Assembly (NCBI RefSeq): GCF_008039615.1
Contig: NZ_VDUZ01000039.1
Span: 1-64,000, forward strand
DNA length: 64,000 nt
DNA from: Vineibacter terrae
Lineage (GTDB): Bacteria > Pseudomonadota > Alphaproteobacteria > Reyranellales > Reyranellaceae
Direction of reading: 5' to 3'
In this document: positions 44,217 through 53,000 of the stretch, one piece after another
Numbering within the stretch: the first letter of the stretch is position 1
Layout: each line of letters opens with the position of its first letter
Notes under the pieces: model-generated
What the model was told of the DNA's origin: nothing
Seen by the model: the letters and a program-made list of their open reading frames with translations, nothing else
Databases searched by the model: none
Made by a program: the position numbers and the translations under genes

Positions 44217-45464
44217 TCACCGGGGGGCGGCCAGGAGGCTCTCTCGGATTGCGCTGTGCATGGGCTTTCGGTGCATCGCGGCATCGAACGGCAGGCCTCG
44301 GTTCCGGTCGCGCGTGGTTCTTGCAGTATCCGTCGCATGGCCTTCGTCGGCGGTGGACGGCGATAACCAGGAGTGGCGATCGGTCATGCCCCAGGTGATC
44401 ACGCCTCGTACCGCCGGTTGCGCCAGCGCGACATCGAGATAGCGCCTTACCTCGTCCGCCACGCGTCGATCGCGTGCCGCCACGGGCGCCTGGCGGTCCG
44501 CCTCGCGCACGTCCAGCTCGGTGATGACGATGAACAATCCTAGCGCCGCGATCTCGGCCAGGAAATCACCAAAGGCCGTTGCGTCGATCTTGCCCTTGCC
44601 GAGGTCCAGATGTCCCTGGATGCCAAGGCCATCGAGCGGGGCACCCGCAGCCTTGAGCCGCTCGACGAGCTTGAGGAGGCAATGGCGTCGGCTGCGCTCG
44701 TCCGGCAGGTCGTACTCCAGACCGTATTCGTTGACCATCAGGCGTGCCGTGGGGGCCAGGATGCGGGCTTCTTCGAGTGCCCGCCGGATGTAGTCAGGCC
44801 CGAACACATCAAGAAAGACGCTTCTGCGTAACCCGTCACCGTGATGGCCAGGCTCCAGCGGCTCGTTGATCACGTCCCACTGATCGATCGCCTGGCCGTA
44901 GCGCGCGAGCACGGTCGAGAAATGTCGATGGATTGGCCCCCAATCCTTGGATTCACGCAAGATGCGCTCGGCCCAGGAAGGCACGGTGCGATGCCACAAC
45001 AGGGTGTGGCCGCGCACCTTCATGCCATGCGCGTCGCTGAATCGCAGCAGGTCATCGACGGGTGTGAATAGATGGGAGCCGGGCTTGGGTTCAATGGCAT
45101 CCCACTTGAGCGCGTATTCTGGTGTCAGCCACGTGCACTCGCGAACGATAGCGGCCCGCAAATCGGGCTGCCCGTCGATCTGCTCGATCTGAGCCGAGGT
45201 GCCACAATAACGACCTGTGTCAGCCGCTGCCGCAGCCAGGGATGACGGCAAGCCGGATTTTCGAAAGCCCACGAGCAACCCTCCTGCCGCAAAGCATCTG
45301 CGACCGAACTGATTGGAAGAACGTGTGAAGCGACCCAGACGTGCCGGCGTTGTCGCTCTTGTCGCGGTACTGGTCGCGGGATCCAGGCTGGCAGGGTCGC
45401 ACCTGCCGATGGCAGGCGAAGCGATTGCCCAACAATCGAGGACTTGCGCCATGGACCCGTACAA
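44217..45464 (-). CDS. GH10 family endo-beta-xylanase-like protein
   Basis: A glycosidase of family 10. The TIM barrel runs from about residue 95: LTPEYALKWDAIEPKPG, GHTLLWHRTVPSW, DVINEPLE with the acid/base Glu, and VITELDVREAD with the nucleophile Glu, all conserved, so it should be active on beta-1,4-xylan or a related glucan. The N-terminal part is odd: the clear export signal (GRRCFAAGGLLVG near residue 53) has no ATG just ahead, so the true start may be a non-ATG codon inside the frame. It lies beside the polysaccharide locus and may trim or recycle its polymer. Confidence 0.8.
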   Translation of the reverse strand: MYGSMAQVLDCWAIASPAIGRCDPASLDPATSTATRATTPARLGRFTRSSNQFGRRCFAAGGLLVGFRKSGLPSSLAAAAADTGRYCGTSAQIEQIDGQPDLRAAIVRECTWLTPEYALKWDAIEPKPGSHLFTPVDDLLRFSDAHGMKVRGHTLLWHRTVPSWAERILRESKDWGPIHRHFSTVLARYGQAIDQWDVINEPLEPGHHGDGLRRSVFLDVFGPDYIRRALEEARILAPTARLMVNEYGLEYDLPDERSRRHCLLKLVERLKAAGAPLDGLGIQGHLDLGKGKIDATAFGDFLAEIAALGLFIVITELDVREADRQAPVAARDRRVADEVRRYLDVALAQPAVRGVITWGMTDRHSWLSPSTADEGHATDTARTTRDRNRGLPFDAAMHRKPMHSAIRESLLAAPR

Positions 45465-45702
45465 CAGTCGATCTGCGTCTACCAGGCCACCCTTGCCGAC
45501 GTGGCCAAGACCTATACCACGCGCGGTGGCGGCGGGATCAGCGCCATCGCGCAGAACTCGACCACGACGTTCACCGTGCAGATCGCCCAGGAAGGCCGCA
45601 AGGACCTGCTGAACTACACCGTCAAGATCGGCGCGGACGGCAAGAACCGTTGCCGGCGGACGCCAACTGGATTGCGCGTCGAGCCAGTCCGAGTCACACT
45701 TG
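45325..45702 (+). pseudogene. Possible frameshifted small secreted protein
   Basis: A GTG at 45325 begins a signal-like segment (VKRPRRAGVVALVAVLVAG, then EAIAQQS). Near 45440 the readable text changes frame and continues as SICVYQATLADVAKTYTTRG and STTTFTVQIAQEGRKDLLNYTVKIG. Each part looks coding but they are in different frames, so the gene seems to have lost or gained a base. The family is unknown. A sequencing error could also explain it. Confidence 0.35.
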
Positions 45703-45756
45703 GCGCGCTGGCGGGGCCCTATGTGGGATATCCCGGCTTAGGGGAGGATCGGTCAG

Positions 45757-46425
45757 ATGGCTGGTCCATGGCTCTTCAAGAGCGAAACCTACGATAACTG
45801 CAACTGCGCCATCAATTGCGGCTGCCAGTTCAACCTGCCGAGTACCCACGGCTATTGTCAGTCGGCCTTCATCGGCCACCTGGTCGAGGGCCACTTCAAT
45901 GATACGCCGTTGGCAGGGCTGAATTGGGCCGCGCTTTACAAATGGCCCGGCGAGATCAAGGACGGAAATGGCAAACGCCAGATCGTTGTCGACGAGCGTG
46001 CGGATCAAGCTCAACGGATCGCGCTCGAAACAATCATCTCCGGCGAGGCCTGCGCTCCTCTGAGCAATCTTTTCGCCGTTTTCGCCACCACATGTTCGGC
46101 GTTTTGCCAGACCTTGTTCCTGCCGATTGACCTCGAGGCCGACCTCGAATGTCGGACCGCAAGGGTCGAGATACCTGGCGTCCTGAAGAGCAAGGCAGGT
46201 CCAAAGATCAACGAGTTCAATGGTGAACCATTCCACATTGCACTCGCGCGCCCGAGCGGCAGCTTCGAGTTTACTTACGCCGAGATCGGATTGGGCACCA
46301 CCTCAGTGGCGGGCGACATGGAGATGGCGTTCGAAAATTCTTGGGCGCACTTCTGTGTTCACCACTTCAACCAGGATGGTTTGATTCGCGAAAGATCGAG
46401 GCTGACAGCATGGCTCGGCGCTTGA
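45757..46425 (+). CDS. DUF1326 domain protein
   Basis: A 222-aa protein of the DUF1326 family. The start WLFKSETYDNCNCAINCGCQF carries the cysteine-rich C-N-C-x-x-x-C-x-C motif near residues 15-24 that marks the family and may bind metal or an Fe-S group. Function unknown. It is followed 66 bp later by the cyclase-like gene in the same direction. No signal peptide is present. Confidence 0.8.
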   Translation: MAGPWLFKSETYDNCNCAINCGCQFNLPSTHGYCQSAFIGHLVEGHFNDTPLAGLNWAALYKWPGEIKDGNGKRQIVVDERADQAQRIALETIISGEACAPLSNLFAVFATTCSAFCQTLFLPIDLEADLECRTARVEIPGVLKSKAGPKINEFNGEPFHIALARPSGSFEFTYAEIGLGTTSVAGDMEMAFENSWAHFCVHHFNQDGLIRERSRLTAWLGA

Positions 46426-46491
46426 CTGCGCGCCATCGTGGACGAGCGCAGTGAGCGCTTCGGGTACTGCAAGGCCAAGGGGAGGCCGCAG

Positions 46492-47298
46492 ATGCCAATA
46501 TTCCTGGACCGTCACAATGCTGGCGACGTATCCGCGGAGGATGTTGCGAAGTTGCACGTCAAGGACCTGGCAGTCGAAGCCAAATATGGCGTGAAGTTCC
46601 TCACGTACTGGTACGACTCGGCGCGTCGAACGACATTCTGTCTTGTGGACGCCCCGAACAAGGAAACGGCCGACAGGGTCCACGCGGAGGCCCATGGACA
46701 TTTAGCCAACGAAATGATCGCCGTGGATCTCTCCGCCGTCGAGGCCTTTCTCGGTCGCATTCAGGATCCACCCTCCGCCAAGACGAAGCCGATCGACGAC
46801 TCGGCTTTCCGCGCCATCATGTTCACCGGCATGGTGGGCTCGACCGAGATGACGGTGGAGCTCGGCGATGTGAAGGCGGTGGAACTGCTCAAGGCGCACG
46901 ACGCGATCGTCAGGCGATCCTTGAAGCAGCATGGTGGTTCCGAGGTGAAGCACCTCGGGGACGGCATCATGGCATCGTTCGACCACCTTCCATCATCTGT
47001 CGAATGCGCCTTGAAGATTCAAAAGGAGTTCGGGGCCTACAATGAAAGCAGCGGGCGCCCGATCCATGTCAGGATCGGCATACATGCCGGCGAACCCGTC
47101 GAGGAGAGCAACGATCTTTTTGGTCGGGCGGTGCAGATGGCGGCCCGAACCTGCAGTGTCGCGCAGGCGGATACCATCCTCGTGTCCCGCGAGGTCAGAG
47201 ATGCGTGTGCCGGTGTTGATCTGAAATTTACGTCAAAGGGTTTTGAGGCATTGAAGGGATTCTCGGAGCCGGTGCAGCTCTTCTCCCCGTCTCGCTGA
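46492..47298 (+). CDS. DUF4242 plus class III nucleotide cyclase, metal residue missing
   Basis: A 268-aa fusion. Residues 1-90 (MPIFLDRHNAGDVSAEDVAK, VKFLTYWYDSARRTTFCLVDAP) form a DUF4242 ferredoxin-like domain; residues 100-265 are a class III adenylate/guanylate cyclase. In cyclases the first motif is F-T-D-I/L-x-G-S-T with a metal-binding Asp; here it is FTGMVGST with G113 in that place. The second metal Asp is kept (D157 in LGDGIMASF), and VRIGIHAGEP and GRAVQMAARTC are present. Loss of one Asp should weaken or end catalysis, so it may be a nucleotide sensor. ATG 46492 follows aaggggaggccgcag. Confidence 0.82.
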   Translation: MPIFLDRHNAGDVSAEDVAKLHVKDLAVEAKYGVKFLTYWYDSARRTTFCLVDAPNKETADRVHAEAHGHLANEMIAVDLSAVEAFLGRIQDPPSAKTKPIDDSAFRAIMFTGMVGSTEMTVELGDVKAVELLKAHDAIVRRSLKQHGGSEVKHLGDGIMASFDHLPSSVECALKIQKEFGAYNESSGRPIHVRIGIHAGEPVEESNDLFGRAVQMAARTCSVAQADTILVSREVRDACAGVDLKFTSKGFEALKGFSEPVQLFSPSR

Positions 47299-47325
47299 CG
47301 CAGGGCGATCGCATATGGCGCTTGT

Positions 47326-47451
47326 CGTCGTCCTGAGCGAAGCGAAGGACCTTGCGGTGGGTTGTTCAAAGAATGGCGGCGACGGTGAAACATCAGAAGC
47401 GCCGTGATTGTCTTCACCACCGCAGGATCCTTCGCTCGCGTCGCGGATCGT
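47326..47451. repeat. REP-like palindromic repeat (subfamily A)
   Basis: The arms gtcctgagcgaagcgaaggaccttgcggtgg (47329-47359) and accaccgcaggatccttcgctcgc (47416-47439) are near-perfect inverse complements. The pair lies between the convergent cyclase and NlpC genes and is of the same type as 41065-41195. Confidence 0.72.
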
Positions 47452-47585
47452 ATCCGGTCGTTTCGCAGCACCTTCCCGCAGCGCCGATCCTCCTTATCAG
47501 CAGTTGCTGGCAACTATTGCGGGTCTTGCCTTCATTGACCGTTCCGCCGGGGAGCGGACCGGACATGACGCTTCAGCGCCTGCTG

Positions 47586-48269
47586 TCACTGCGGGGATAG
47601 CCGCACCGCCGTCATGTAGCGCTCGCGGTAGTAGGCGGCATCCAGGGGTGTCACCTGGACCGGCGAGCCGGAATGCGTGGCATGAACGAACTGGCCGTTG
47701 CCGGCATAAACACCGATATGGGTGAAGGTGCCGCGGTAGCCGAAGAAGACGAGGTCTCCGCGCTTGAGGTCGCTGCGCGCGACAGGAATGCCCTGACGTG
47801 CCATGTCGTGGGGCATGCGCGGGATGCGTTGTCCAAAGACCGCGCCGTAAAGATAGTAAACAAAGCCGCTGCAATCGAAGCCTGTGCTCGGCGAGATGCC
47901 GCCGTAGCGATAGGGCGTGCCCAGATATTTCATGGCGCGCGAGACCAAGCGGTCGCCCCAATCGCCTGCGGCCGCAGGCGTGGCGAGTGAAGCCGGGGCC
48001 ACGGCGGGATCCGTCTTCGGGAGACCGGCCGGCGCGCCGTTCTCCCGCAGCCACTTGGCATTGAGTCGATCGGCGGCGCCATCCGTCGGATCGGCCGCGG
48101 GCGGAGGCTTGAGCTTCGACTTCGGCGGCGCTTTGACCTGAGCAATAGCGGGAGAAAGAATACCCGTCGTCCCGAGCAATACCAGGGCCAGCACCGTGAT
48201 CGAACGGGCTGTCGCCTGAACAATGGCTCGCACGCTCGAGCGGGTGCAGCGCCCGGATCCTGACACCAT
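47586..48269 (-). CDS. Exported NlpC/P60 peptidase
   Basis: A 227-aa exported cysteine peptidase. A signal peptide (SITVLALVLLGTTGILSPAIA) leads to a proline- and lysine-rich linker (about 46-60) and the NlpC/P60 domain of about 130 residues: FDCSGFVYYLYG with the catalytic Cys, FTHIGVYAG and FVHATHSG with the two histidines. These enzymes cut stem peptides of peptidoglycan. ATG 48269 follows aggggggaagctc. It stands alone between a REP-like repeat and a divergent intergenic region. Confidence 0.88.
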   Translation of the reverse strand: MVSGSGRCTRSSVRAIVQATARSITVLALVLLGTTGILSPAIAQVKAPPKSKLKPPPAADPTDGAADRLNAKWLRENGAPAGLPKTDPAVAPASLATPAAAGDWGDRLVSRAMKYLGTPYRYGGISPSTGFDCSGFVYYLYGAVFGQRIPRMPHDMARQGIPVARSDLKRGDLVFFGYRGTFTHIGVYAGNGQFVHATHSGSPVQVTPLDAAYYRERYMTAVRLSPQ

Positions 48270-48690
48270 GAGCTTCCCCCCTTTTTGGAAATCAAACAGG
48301 GCGTCGAGCGGATTGCCCGTCCAATAAGTGTTGCAGATTTGCCACAACAATTTTGGGCGGTCTACACGTTGGTTGTTCTTCTTCCGTTCGCGCCACCATT
48401 GATCGCACAGCCACCGGCGCTACATGGCTATTGGCGGGATTGAGTCTTCTCGCGATGTCCGGGCTCGGCGGCCGCATTGAGCCGGGTTGGGGCGCGTTCC
48501 GGACCGGCGCGCTCGATCTGTCTCATGGCTGCCCGCCGTTGTAACGTTCCGCCGTTGGAGACGTCCGCGAAGAAGAAGGGCAGGAGGTCAAACGTGCAAT
48601 TGCTTGCAGGTAGCCGCCGTTGCGTGCAGCTTTTCAAGCGCTCACTGCGCAGCAAATCCACCCAAGGCATGACCCTCGCGTGTCGCCATC
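48270..48690. other. Divergent intergenic region
   Basis: About 420 bp between the divergent NlpC and CoA-transferase genes. No gene or clear regulatory site is recognised; it should hold both promoters. Confidence 0.4.
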
Positions 48691-49887
48691 ATGACTGAGC
48701 CCAGCGGCCCGCTGCAGGGCATCCGAGTCCTTGATCTCACCACCATCCTGTTCGGCCCGTACGGCGCCCAGACCCTGGGCGACTGGGGGGCGGACATCAT
48801 CAAGGTCGAATCGCTGACCGGTGACGGGTGGCGCTACTCCGGCCAGTTTCGCAACCGCGGCATGAGCGGGCAGTTCATGGCCGCGAATCGGAACAAGCGC
48901 AGCCTGGCGCTGGATCTGAAGCACGCGGACGGCAAGGCCGTCCTGCGGCGCCTGATCTCCACGGTGGATGTGCTGGTCACCAACGTGCGGCCGGCGGCGC
49001 TGGCGCGGCTGGGCTTCAGCTACGAGGATTGTCGCAAGCTCAACCCGAGGCTCGTCTACGCGGCGGCAACCGGCTTCGGCCAGGATGGTCCATGGGCCGC
49101 CCGTCCTGCGTTCGACGAGGTCGTGCAGGCGGCGTCGGGCTTCGCCTCCGCCATGGGGACGGACGACAAGCCGGCCTTCGTGCCCAGCCTGGTCGGCGAC
49201 AAGCTGTGCGGCTTGTCCCTCACTGCCGCCGTGGTCGCTGCCCTGTTTCGCCGCGAGCGCGTGGGCGAGGGCCAGCTGGTCGAGGTCCCCATGCTTGAAA
49301 CCGTTGCCGCCTTCAACAGCATCGAGATGCTGGGCGGCCACGCTTTCATGCCGTCGATCGGGCCGGCCGGGTACAAGCGCATGCAGGAGCGGCGCCCGGT
49401 GCGGACCAAGGATGGCTGGATCACGATGCTGCCCTACTCAGGCGACAACTGGTGCACCTTCTTCGAGACGGTCGGCCACCCGGAATGCATCGAGGAGCTC
49501 TCCGTGCGCGACCCGGTGCTGCGCGCCTCCAACATCGACAAGATCTACGACCGCATGAGCGAGATCGCGCTCAGCCGCACCACGGCGGAATGGGAGGAGC
49601 TGCTGCTGCGGATCGATGTCCCGCACGCCGCCTTTGCCAAAATGACCGAGGTCGCCGAGCAGCCGCACCTGCAGGCGGTGGGCATGTTCGTGGACCTCGA
49701 CCATCCGACCGAAGGCAGGATCCGCCAGGCCAGGCCGTCGGCCCGGTTCTCGGAAAGCCCTGCGGGCATTCGCCGGCTGCCGCCTCGACTGGGCGAGCAC
49801 ACGCGCGAGGTGCTGCGGGAGGCGGGCTACAGCGATGCGCAGATCGCCACTCTCGTCGACAGCAAGGCAGTCGGCGTGGCGTCGTGA
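48691..49887 (+). CDS. Class III CoA-transferase (CaiB/BaiF family)
   Basis: A 398-aa family III CoA-transferase. It opens with the family signature (VLDLTTILFGPYGAQTLGDWGADIIKVE, split by the usual P-G-P-type turn), has NKRSLALDLKHADGK, and RPAFDEVVQAASG with the catalytic aspartate near D142, which carries the CoA thioester in this family. The C-terminus HTREVLREAGYSDAQI is also typical. It moves CoA from a donor thioester to a free acid. The acid is unknown; the neighbours suggest a beta-keto or dicarboxylic acid. The genes that follow are convergent, so it is alone in its direction. Confidence 0.88.
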   Translation: MTEPSGPLQGIRVLDLTTILFGPYGAQTLGDWGADIIKVESLTGDGWRYSGQFRNRGMSGQFMAANRNKRSLALDLKHADGKAVLRRLISTVDVLVTNVRPAALARLGFSYEDCRKLNPRLVYAAATGFGQDGPWAARPAFDEVVQAASGFASAMGTDDKPAFVPSLVGDKLCGLSLTAAVVAALFRRERVGEGQLVEVPMLETVAAFNSIEMLGGHAFMPSIGPAGYKRMQERRPVRTKDGWITMLPYSGDNWCTFFETVGHPECIEELSVRDPVLRASNIDKIYDRMSEIALSRTTAEWEELLLRIDVPHAAFAKMTEVAEQPHLQAVGMFVDLDHPTEGRIRQARPSARFSESPAGIRRLPPRLGEHTREVLREAGYSDAQIATLVDSKAVGVAS

Positions 49888-49987
49888 CGCGCGCTGCGCC
49901 ATCGGCGCGGTGCGACATGTGCAGCGCAGGATGGGCCCAGGCGCCGACGCCCGGCAATGCGGCCGGGCGTCGGCGCCGCTGATCCTG

Positions 49988-50959
49988 TCACTCGACTGTC
50001 ACGCCGACCTTCTTGATGAGGGTCGACCACTTGGGAATCTCGGCCTTCACGACATCGTCGAGCTGCTGCGGTGTCGACGCAGCGATCTCGACGCCCTGGG
50101 ACTGCTGCCGGTCCTTGATGGCCGGCTGGTTGAGGATTCGGTGCACCTCCTCGCTGACCTGGGTGATGATCTCGGGCGGCGTGCCGGCCGGCGCGAACAT
50201 CGCCACCCACGACGACGTCTCGTAGCCGGGCAGGCCCGAGGCTGCGACCGTCGGCAGGTCAGGGAACAGCGGCGACGGCTTGGCGCCCGTCAAGGCGATC
50301 GGCTTGATGGCGCCGGTCCGGATGTGGGGCAGCGACGTCAGGACGGCGTCGAACATGATCTGGACATGGCCAGCGATGAGATCCTGCATCGCCGGCGCCG
50401 TGCCCTTGTAGGCGATATGCGTCAGGTGCGTGTTGGCAAGGTAGTTGAACAGCTCGGCGCTCAGATGGTTGACGCCGCCCGCGCCGGAGGAGCCGAAGTT
50501 GAGCTTGCCCGGATGGCTCTTGTCATACGCGATCAGGTCCTTGACGGTCTTGACCGGCACCGAAGGGTGGGCGACGACGATGACTGGGATGGTCACGAGC
50601 AGCGATACGCTCTTGAAGTCCTTCAGCGGATCGTAGGTGATCTGCTGATAGAGCGACGGCACGATCGTGAAATGGCTGGCCGTGACGAGGAAGGTGTAGC
50701 CGTCGCCCGGCGACTTCGCGACGGCGGCGGTGCCGACCGTGCCACTGGCGCCGGGGCGGTTGTCTACCAGGAATTGCTGTCCGAACTTGGCGGTGAGGCC
50801 CTGGGCGACCTCGCGCGCGATGATGTCGGTCGAGCCGCCTGCGGGGAAGGGGACGATTATCTTCACCGGACGGCTTGGCCAGCTGTCCTGAGCCAGGGCG
50901 GACGGCGCCCCCAGCACCGGCGCCAGGCACGCCAGCAGAATACCGAACAACGCTCTCAT
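49988..50959 (-). CDS. Bug-type tripartite tricarboxylate solute-binding protein
   Basis: A 323-aa periplasmic Bug protein (TctC family). Signal peptide (MRALFGILLACLAPVLGAPS, cleavage after ALA), then WPSRPVKIIVPFPAGGSTDI, the family start, and VDNRPGASGTVG, which caps the ligand carboxylate. Bug proteins feed TctAB-type transporters or act as sensors; no tctA or tctB lies here, so it must use others. Its ATG overlaps the BKACE gene stop by 4 bp (ATGA), so they are one operon and the ligand is probably the acid handled by those enzymes. Confidence 0.9.
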   Translation of the reverse strand: MRALFGILLACLAPVLGAPSALAQDSWPSRPVKIIVPFPAGGSTDIIAREVAQGLTAKFGQQFLVDNRPGASGTVGTAAVAKSPGDGYTFLVTASHFTIVPSLYQQITYDPLKDFKSVSLLVTIPVIVVAHPSVPVKTVKDLIAYDKSHPGKLNFGSSGAGGVNHLSAELFNYLANTHLTHIAYKGTAPAMQDLIAGHVQIMFDAVLTSLPHIRTGAIKPIALTGAKPSPLFPDLPTVAASGLPGYETSSWVAMFAPAGTPPEIITQVSEEVHRILNQPAIKDRQQSQGVEIAASTPQQLDDVVKAEIPKWSTLIKKVGVTVE

Positions 50960-51879
50960 TCTTTCCTCTCTTGGCTACAGCGGAAATTCACTGTGATGAG
51001 GCCGCGGACCTCATCGGGAAGCGCCGGGCGCCTGCCGAGGCCGCGGGCGATCCGGACGGTCGCGGCGACCAGCTCCTCGTTCCTCGGCATGGCCGGGCCG
51101 CGGTAGTCCTCGATCCCCACGCGGACATGGCCGCCGCGTTCGATCGCCAGCCCGGCAAGCAGGTCGTTCACGTCGCCGTCGCGCAGCGAGACCATCCACG
51201 CCAGGGCGTCGCCATCGAACAGGTCGAGCCACGCTTCCAGGCCGCGCAAGCCGGGCTTCAGGCCGAACAGCACCTCATCGGCGCCGAACTCGAGCTTCAC
51301 GATGGCGGCCGCGGGTAGCGTGCCGGCGCGGCGATGCGCCTCCACGAGCCGGACGAAGCCCGGCTCGAACGCCGACAGGGTGCACGGCAGGCCGGCCTGA
51401 TTGCAGAAGCGGAACGCCCAATCGACGTCGGCGAACGTCGTCTGATAGACATGGCTGTTCGCGGGTGGGCGGCCGCGCCGGCCGATACGGCCGAGATTCA
51501 TGGTGCCGGGATCGACGGGCACCGGGCCCGCCAGCCCCATCTCCGCAAGCCCGCGCACATGCGACAGGCGCTGCTGCATCGTCGTGCCTGGCCCGCCGCC
51601 GGGTAGGGTGGGATAGATCAGCAGGCCGGGATGCCGCTGCAGGGCAGGCATGAACACATCCCGGTACATCGCGCTGTCATGATGGCCGCCCGCGCCCACG
51701 ATCGGTTGGCCCGCATGCATGTGGATGACGCTGGCGCCGGCCTCGACGCAGGCCGTGATGCAGTCGACGATCTCCTGCGCAGCGAGCGGCACGTTCGGAT
51801 TGTCGGCCATGGTGCGCGCGCCGTTGATCGCCGCCTCGATGATGACGGGGGGAGCAGAGAGGTCGCGCGACAGCGCCAT
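50956..51879 (-). CDS. BKACE family beta-keto acid cleavage enzyme (copy 1)
   Basis: A 307-aa enzyme of the BKACE family (formerly DUF849; 3-keto-5-aminohexanoate cleavage enzyme type). It has IIEAAINGA, the zinc ligands in IHMHAG (H-x-H), the TLSAFEPG loop, and VGIEDYRG, where the family Glu completes the zinc site. BKACE enzymes split a beta-keto acid with acetyl-CoA to give acetoacetate and a new CoA ester; the acid varies. It is in an operon with a Bug protein and, 41 bp upstream, a CitE-like lyase gene on the same strand. Confidence 0.88.
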   Translation of the reverse strand: MALSRDLSAPPVIIEAAINGARTMADNPNVPLAAQEIVDCITACVEAGASVIHMHAGQPIVGAGGHHDSAMYRDVFMPALQRHPGLLIYPTLPGGGPGTTMQQRLSHVRGLAEMGLAGPVPVDPGTMNLGRIGRRGRPPANSHVYQTTFADVDWAFRFCNQAGLPCTLSAFEPGFVRLVEAHRRAGTLPAAAIVKLEFGADEVLFGLKPGLRGLEAWLDLFDGDALAWMVSLRDGDVNDLLAGLAIERGGHVRVGIEDYRGPAMPRNEELVAATVRIARGLGRRPALPDEVRGLITVNFRCSQERKE

Positions 51880-51920
51880 GCCAGATCCTTCGTGGGCTGA
51901 ACCGAGCAGCGGCCTGGCGG

Positions 51921-52799
51921 CTATTCGGCCGCCCGGCGGGCGAGGTCTTTGGAAAGCGCCACGATGCGCTGCGCGCTGCGCACGATCGGCAGATCGACCA
52001 GTCGGCCGTCGACCCGGATCGCGGCGACGTTGTCAGCCATCGCCGCCTCGAAGGCATCGACGATGCGGCTGGCGCGCGCCACCTCCGCGGCCGAAGGCGA
52101 GAAGGCCGCGTTCGCCTGGATCGCCTGCCTCGGATGGATGCACAGCTTGCCGAAGAAGCCCAGACGCCGGCTGCGCTGCAGCGAGGCGTCGAGGCCCTGC
52201 GCATCGGCCAGGTCCAGCCAGACGGTGTCGATCGGGGATTCCCGGCCGCTGGCGCGCGAGGCGTGGACCAGGCGGCCGCGGACGTAGGCGAGCTCGCCTT
52301 CGTCGTCGGCGACCTGGATATGCGTGTCCTGGCAATAGTCGGCGACGCCGAAGGTCGCCTGCCGCACGCGCGGCGATGCCGCGAGCAGGTCGCGGGCATT
52401 CTCTACGCCGCGCGCGGACTCGACGAGCGGCATGATCTCGATCGGCGATCCCTCGAGGCCGTGCTTCTCCTCGATGCGCGACAGGATCCAGTCCAGCACC
52501 ATGATCTGCCGCGGGTCCTCGGCCTGCGGCAGCACCAGACCGCGCAGGCGCCCACGGCAGAGCGCGATGAGGTCGTCGAAGACGTGCCGTCCGTCGATCT
52601 CGTTGATGCGCACGAAGATATCGGGCTTGTGCCGGCGATCGAGCACCGCGGCGGCCGCGGCGCGCGCGGCAGCTTTCTCGCCCTCGGCGATCGAGGTCTC
52701 GAGATCGAGCATCACGGCGTCAGCTTCGCTCGCCAACGCGCTCTCGACATGCCGGGCGATTGTCGTGGTGCAGATCAGCAGCGATCTGATGGGGCGCAT
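51921..52799 (-). CDS. CitE-like HpcH/HpaI family lyase
   Basis: A 292-aa protein of the citrate lyase beta/malyl-CoA lyase fold. It starts with RSLLICTTTIARHVESAL (the usual R-S-L-L-F-V-P-x-x form is changed), then ADAVMLDLETSIAEGEKAAAR, IFVRINEIDG, GLVLPQAED and IMPLVESARGVENARDL with the metal-binding Glu, and GKLCIHPRQ, the CoA-contact motif. Such enzymes split or form beta-hydroxyacyl-CoA esters such as malyl-CoA. ATG 52799 has ggaagga nine bases ahead. It leads the minus-strand operon with BKACE and Bug and is divergent from the second BKACE gene. Confidence 0.85.
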   Translation of the reverse strand: MRPIRSLLICTTTIARHVESALASEADAVMLDLETSIAEGEKAAARAAAAAVLDRRHKPDIFVRINEIDGRHVFDDLIALCRGRLRGLVLPQAEDPRQIMVLDWILSRIEEKHGLEGSPIEIMPLVESARGVENARDLLAASPRVRQATFGVADYCQDTHIQVADDEGELAYVRGRLVHASRASGRESPIDTVWLDLADAQGLDASLQRSRRLGFFGKLCIHPRQAIQANAAFSPSAAEVARASRIVDAFEAAMADNVAAIRVDGRLVDLPIVRSAQRIVALSKDLARRAAE

Positions 52800-53000
52800 C
52801 GTCGTCTGTCCTTCCTGTCCCGACATCGCGCCGCGCCGTCGTTCCTCTGCATGGCGTGCCGCCAAGGCTGCTGCTTTGATAGCGAAGAAATATGGTCTAA
52901 TAAGCCGACAATAGAACGATACGGACCAATATTCCAAGCGATGGCACCGCGGCAGGATCGCGATGCGGTTGCGGGATCGAGACGCGGTGAGAGGCGGCGG

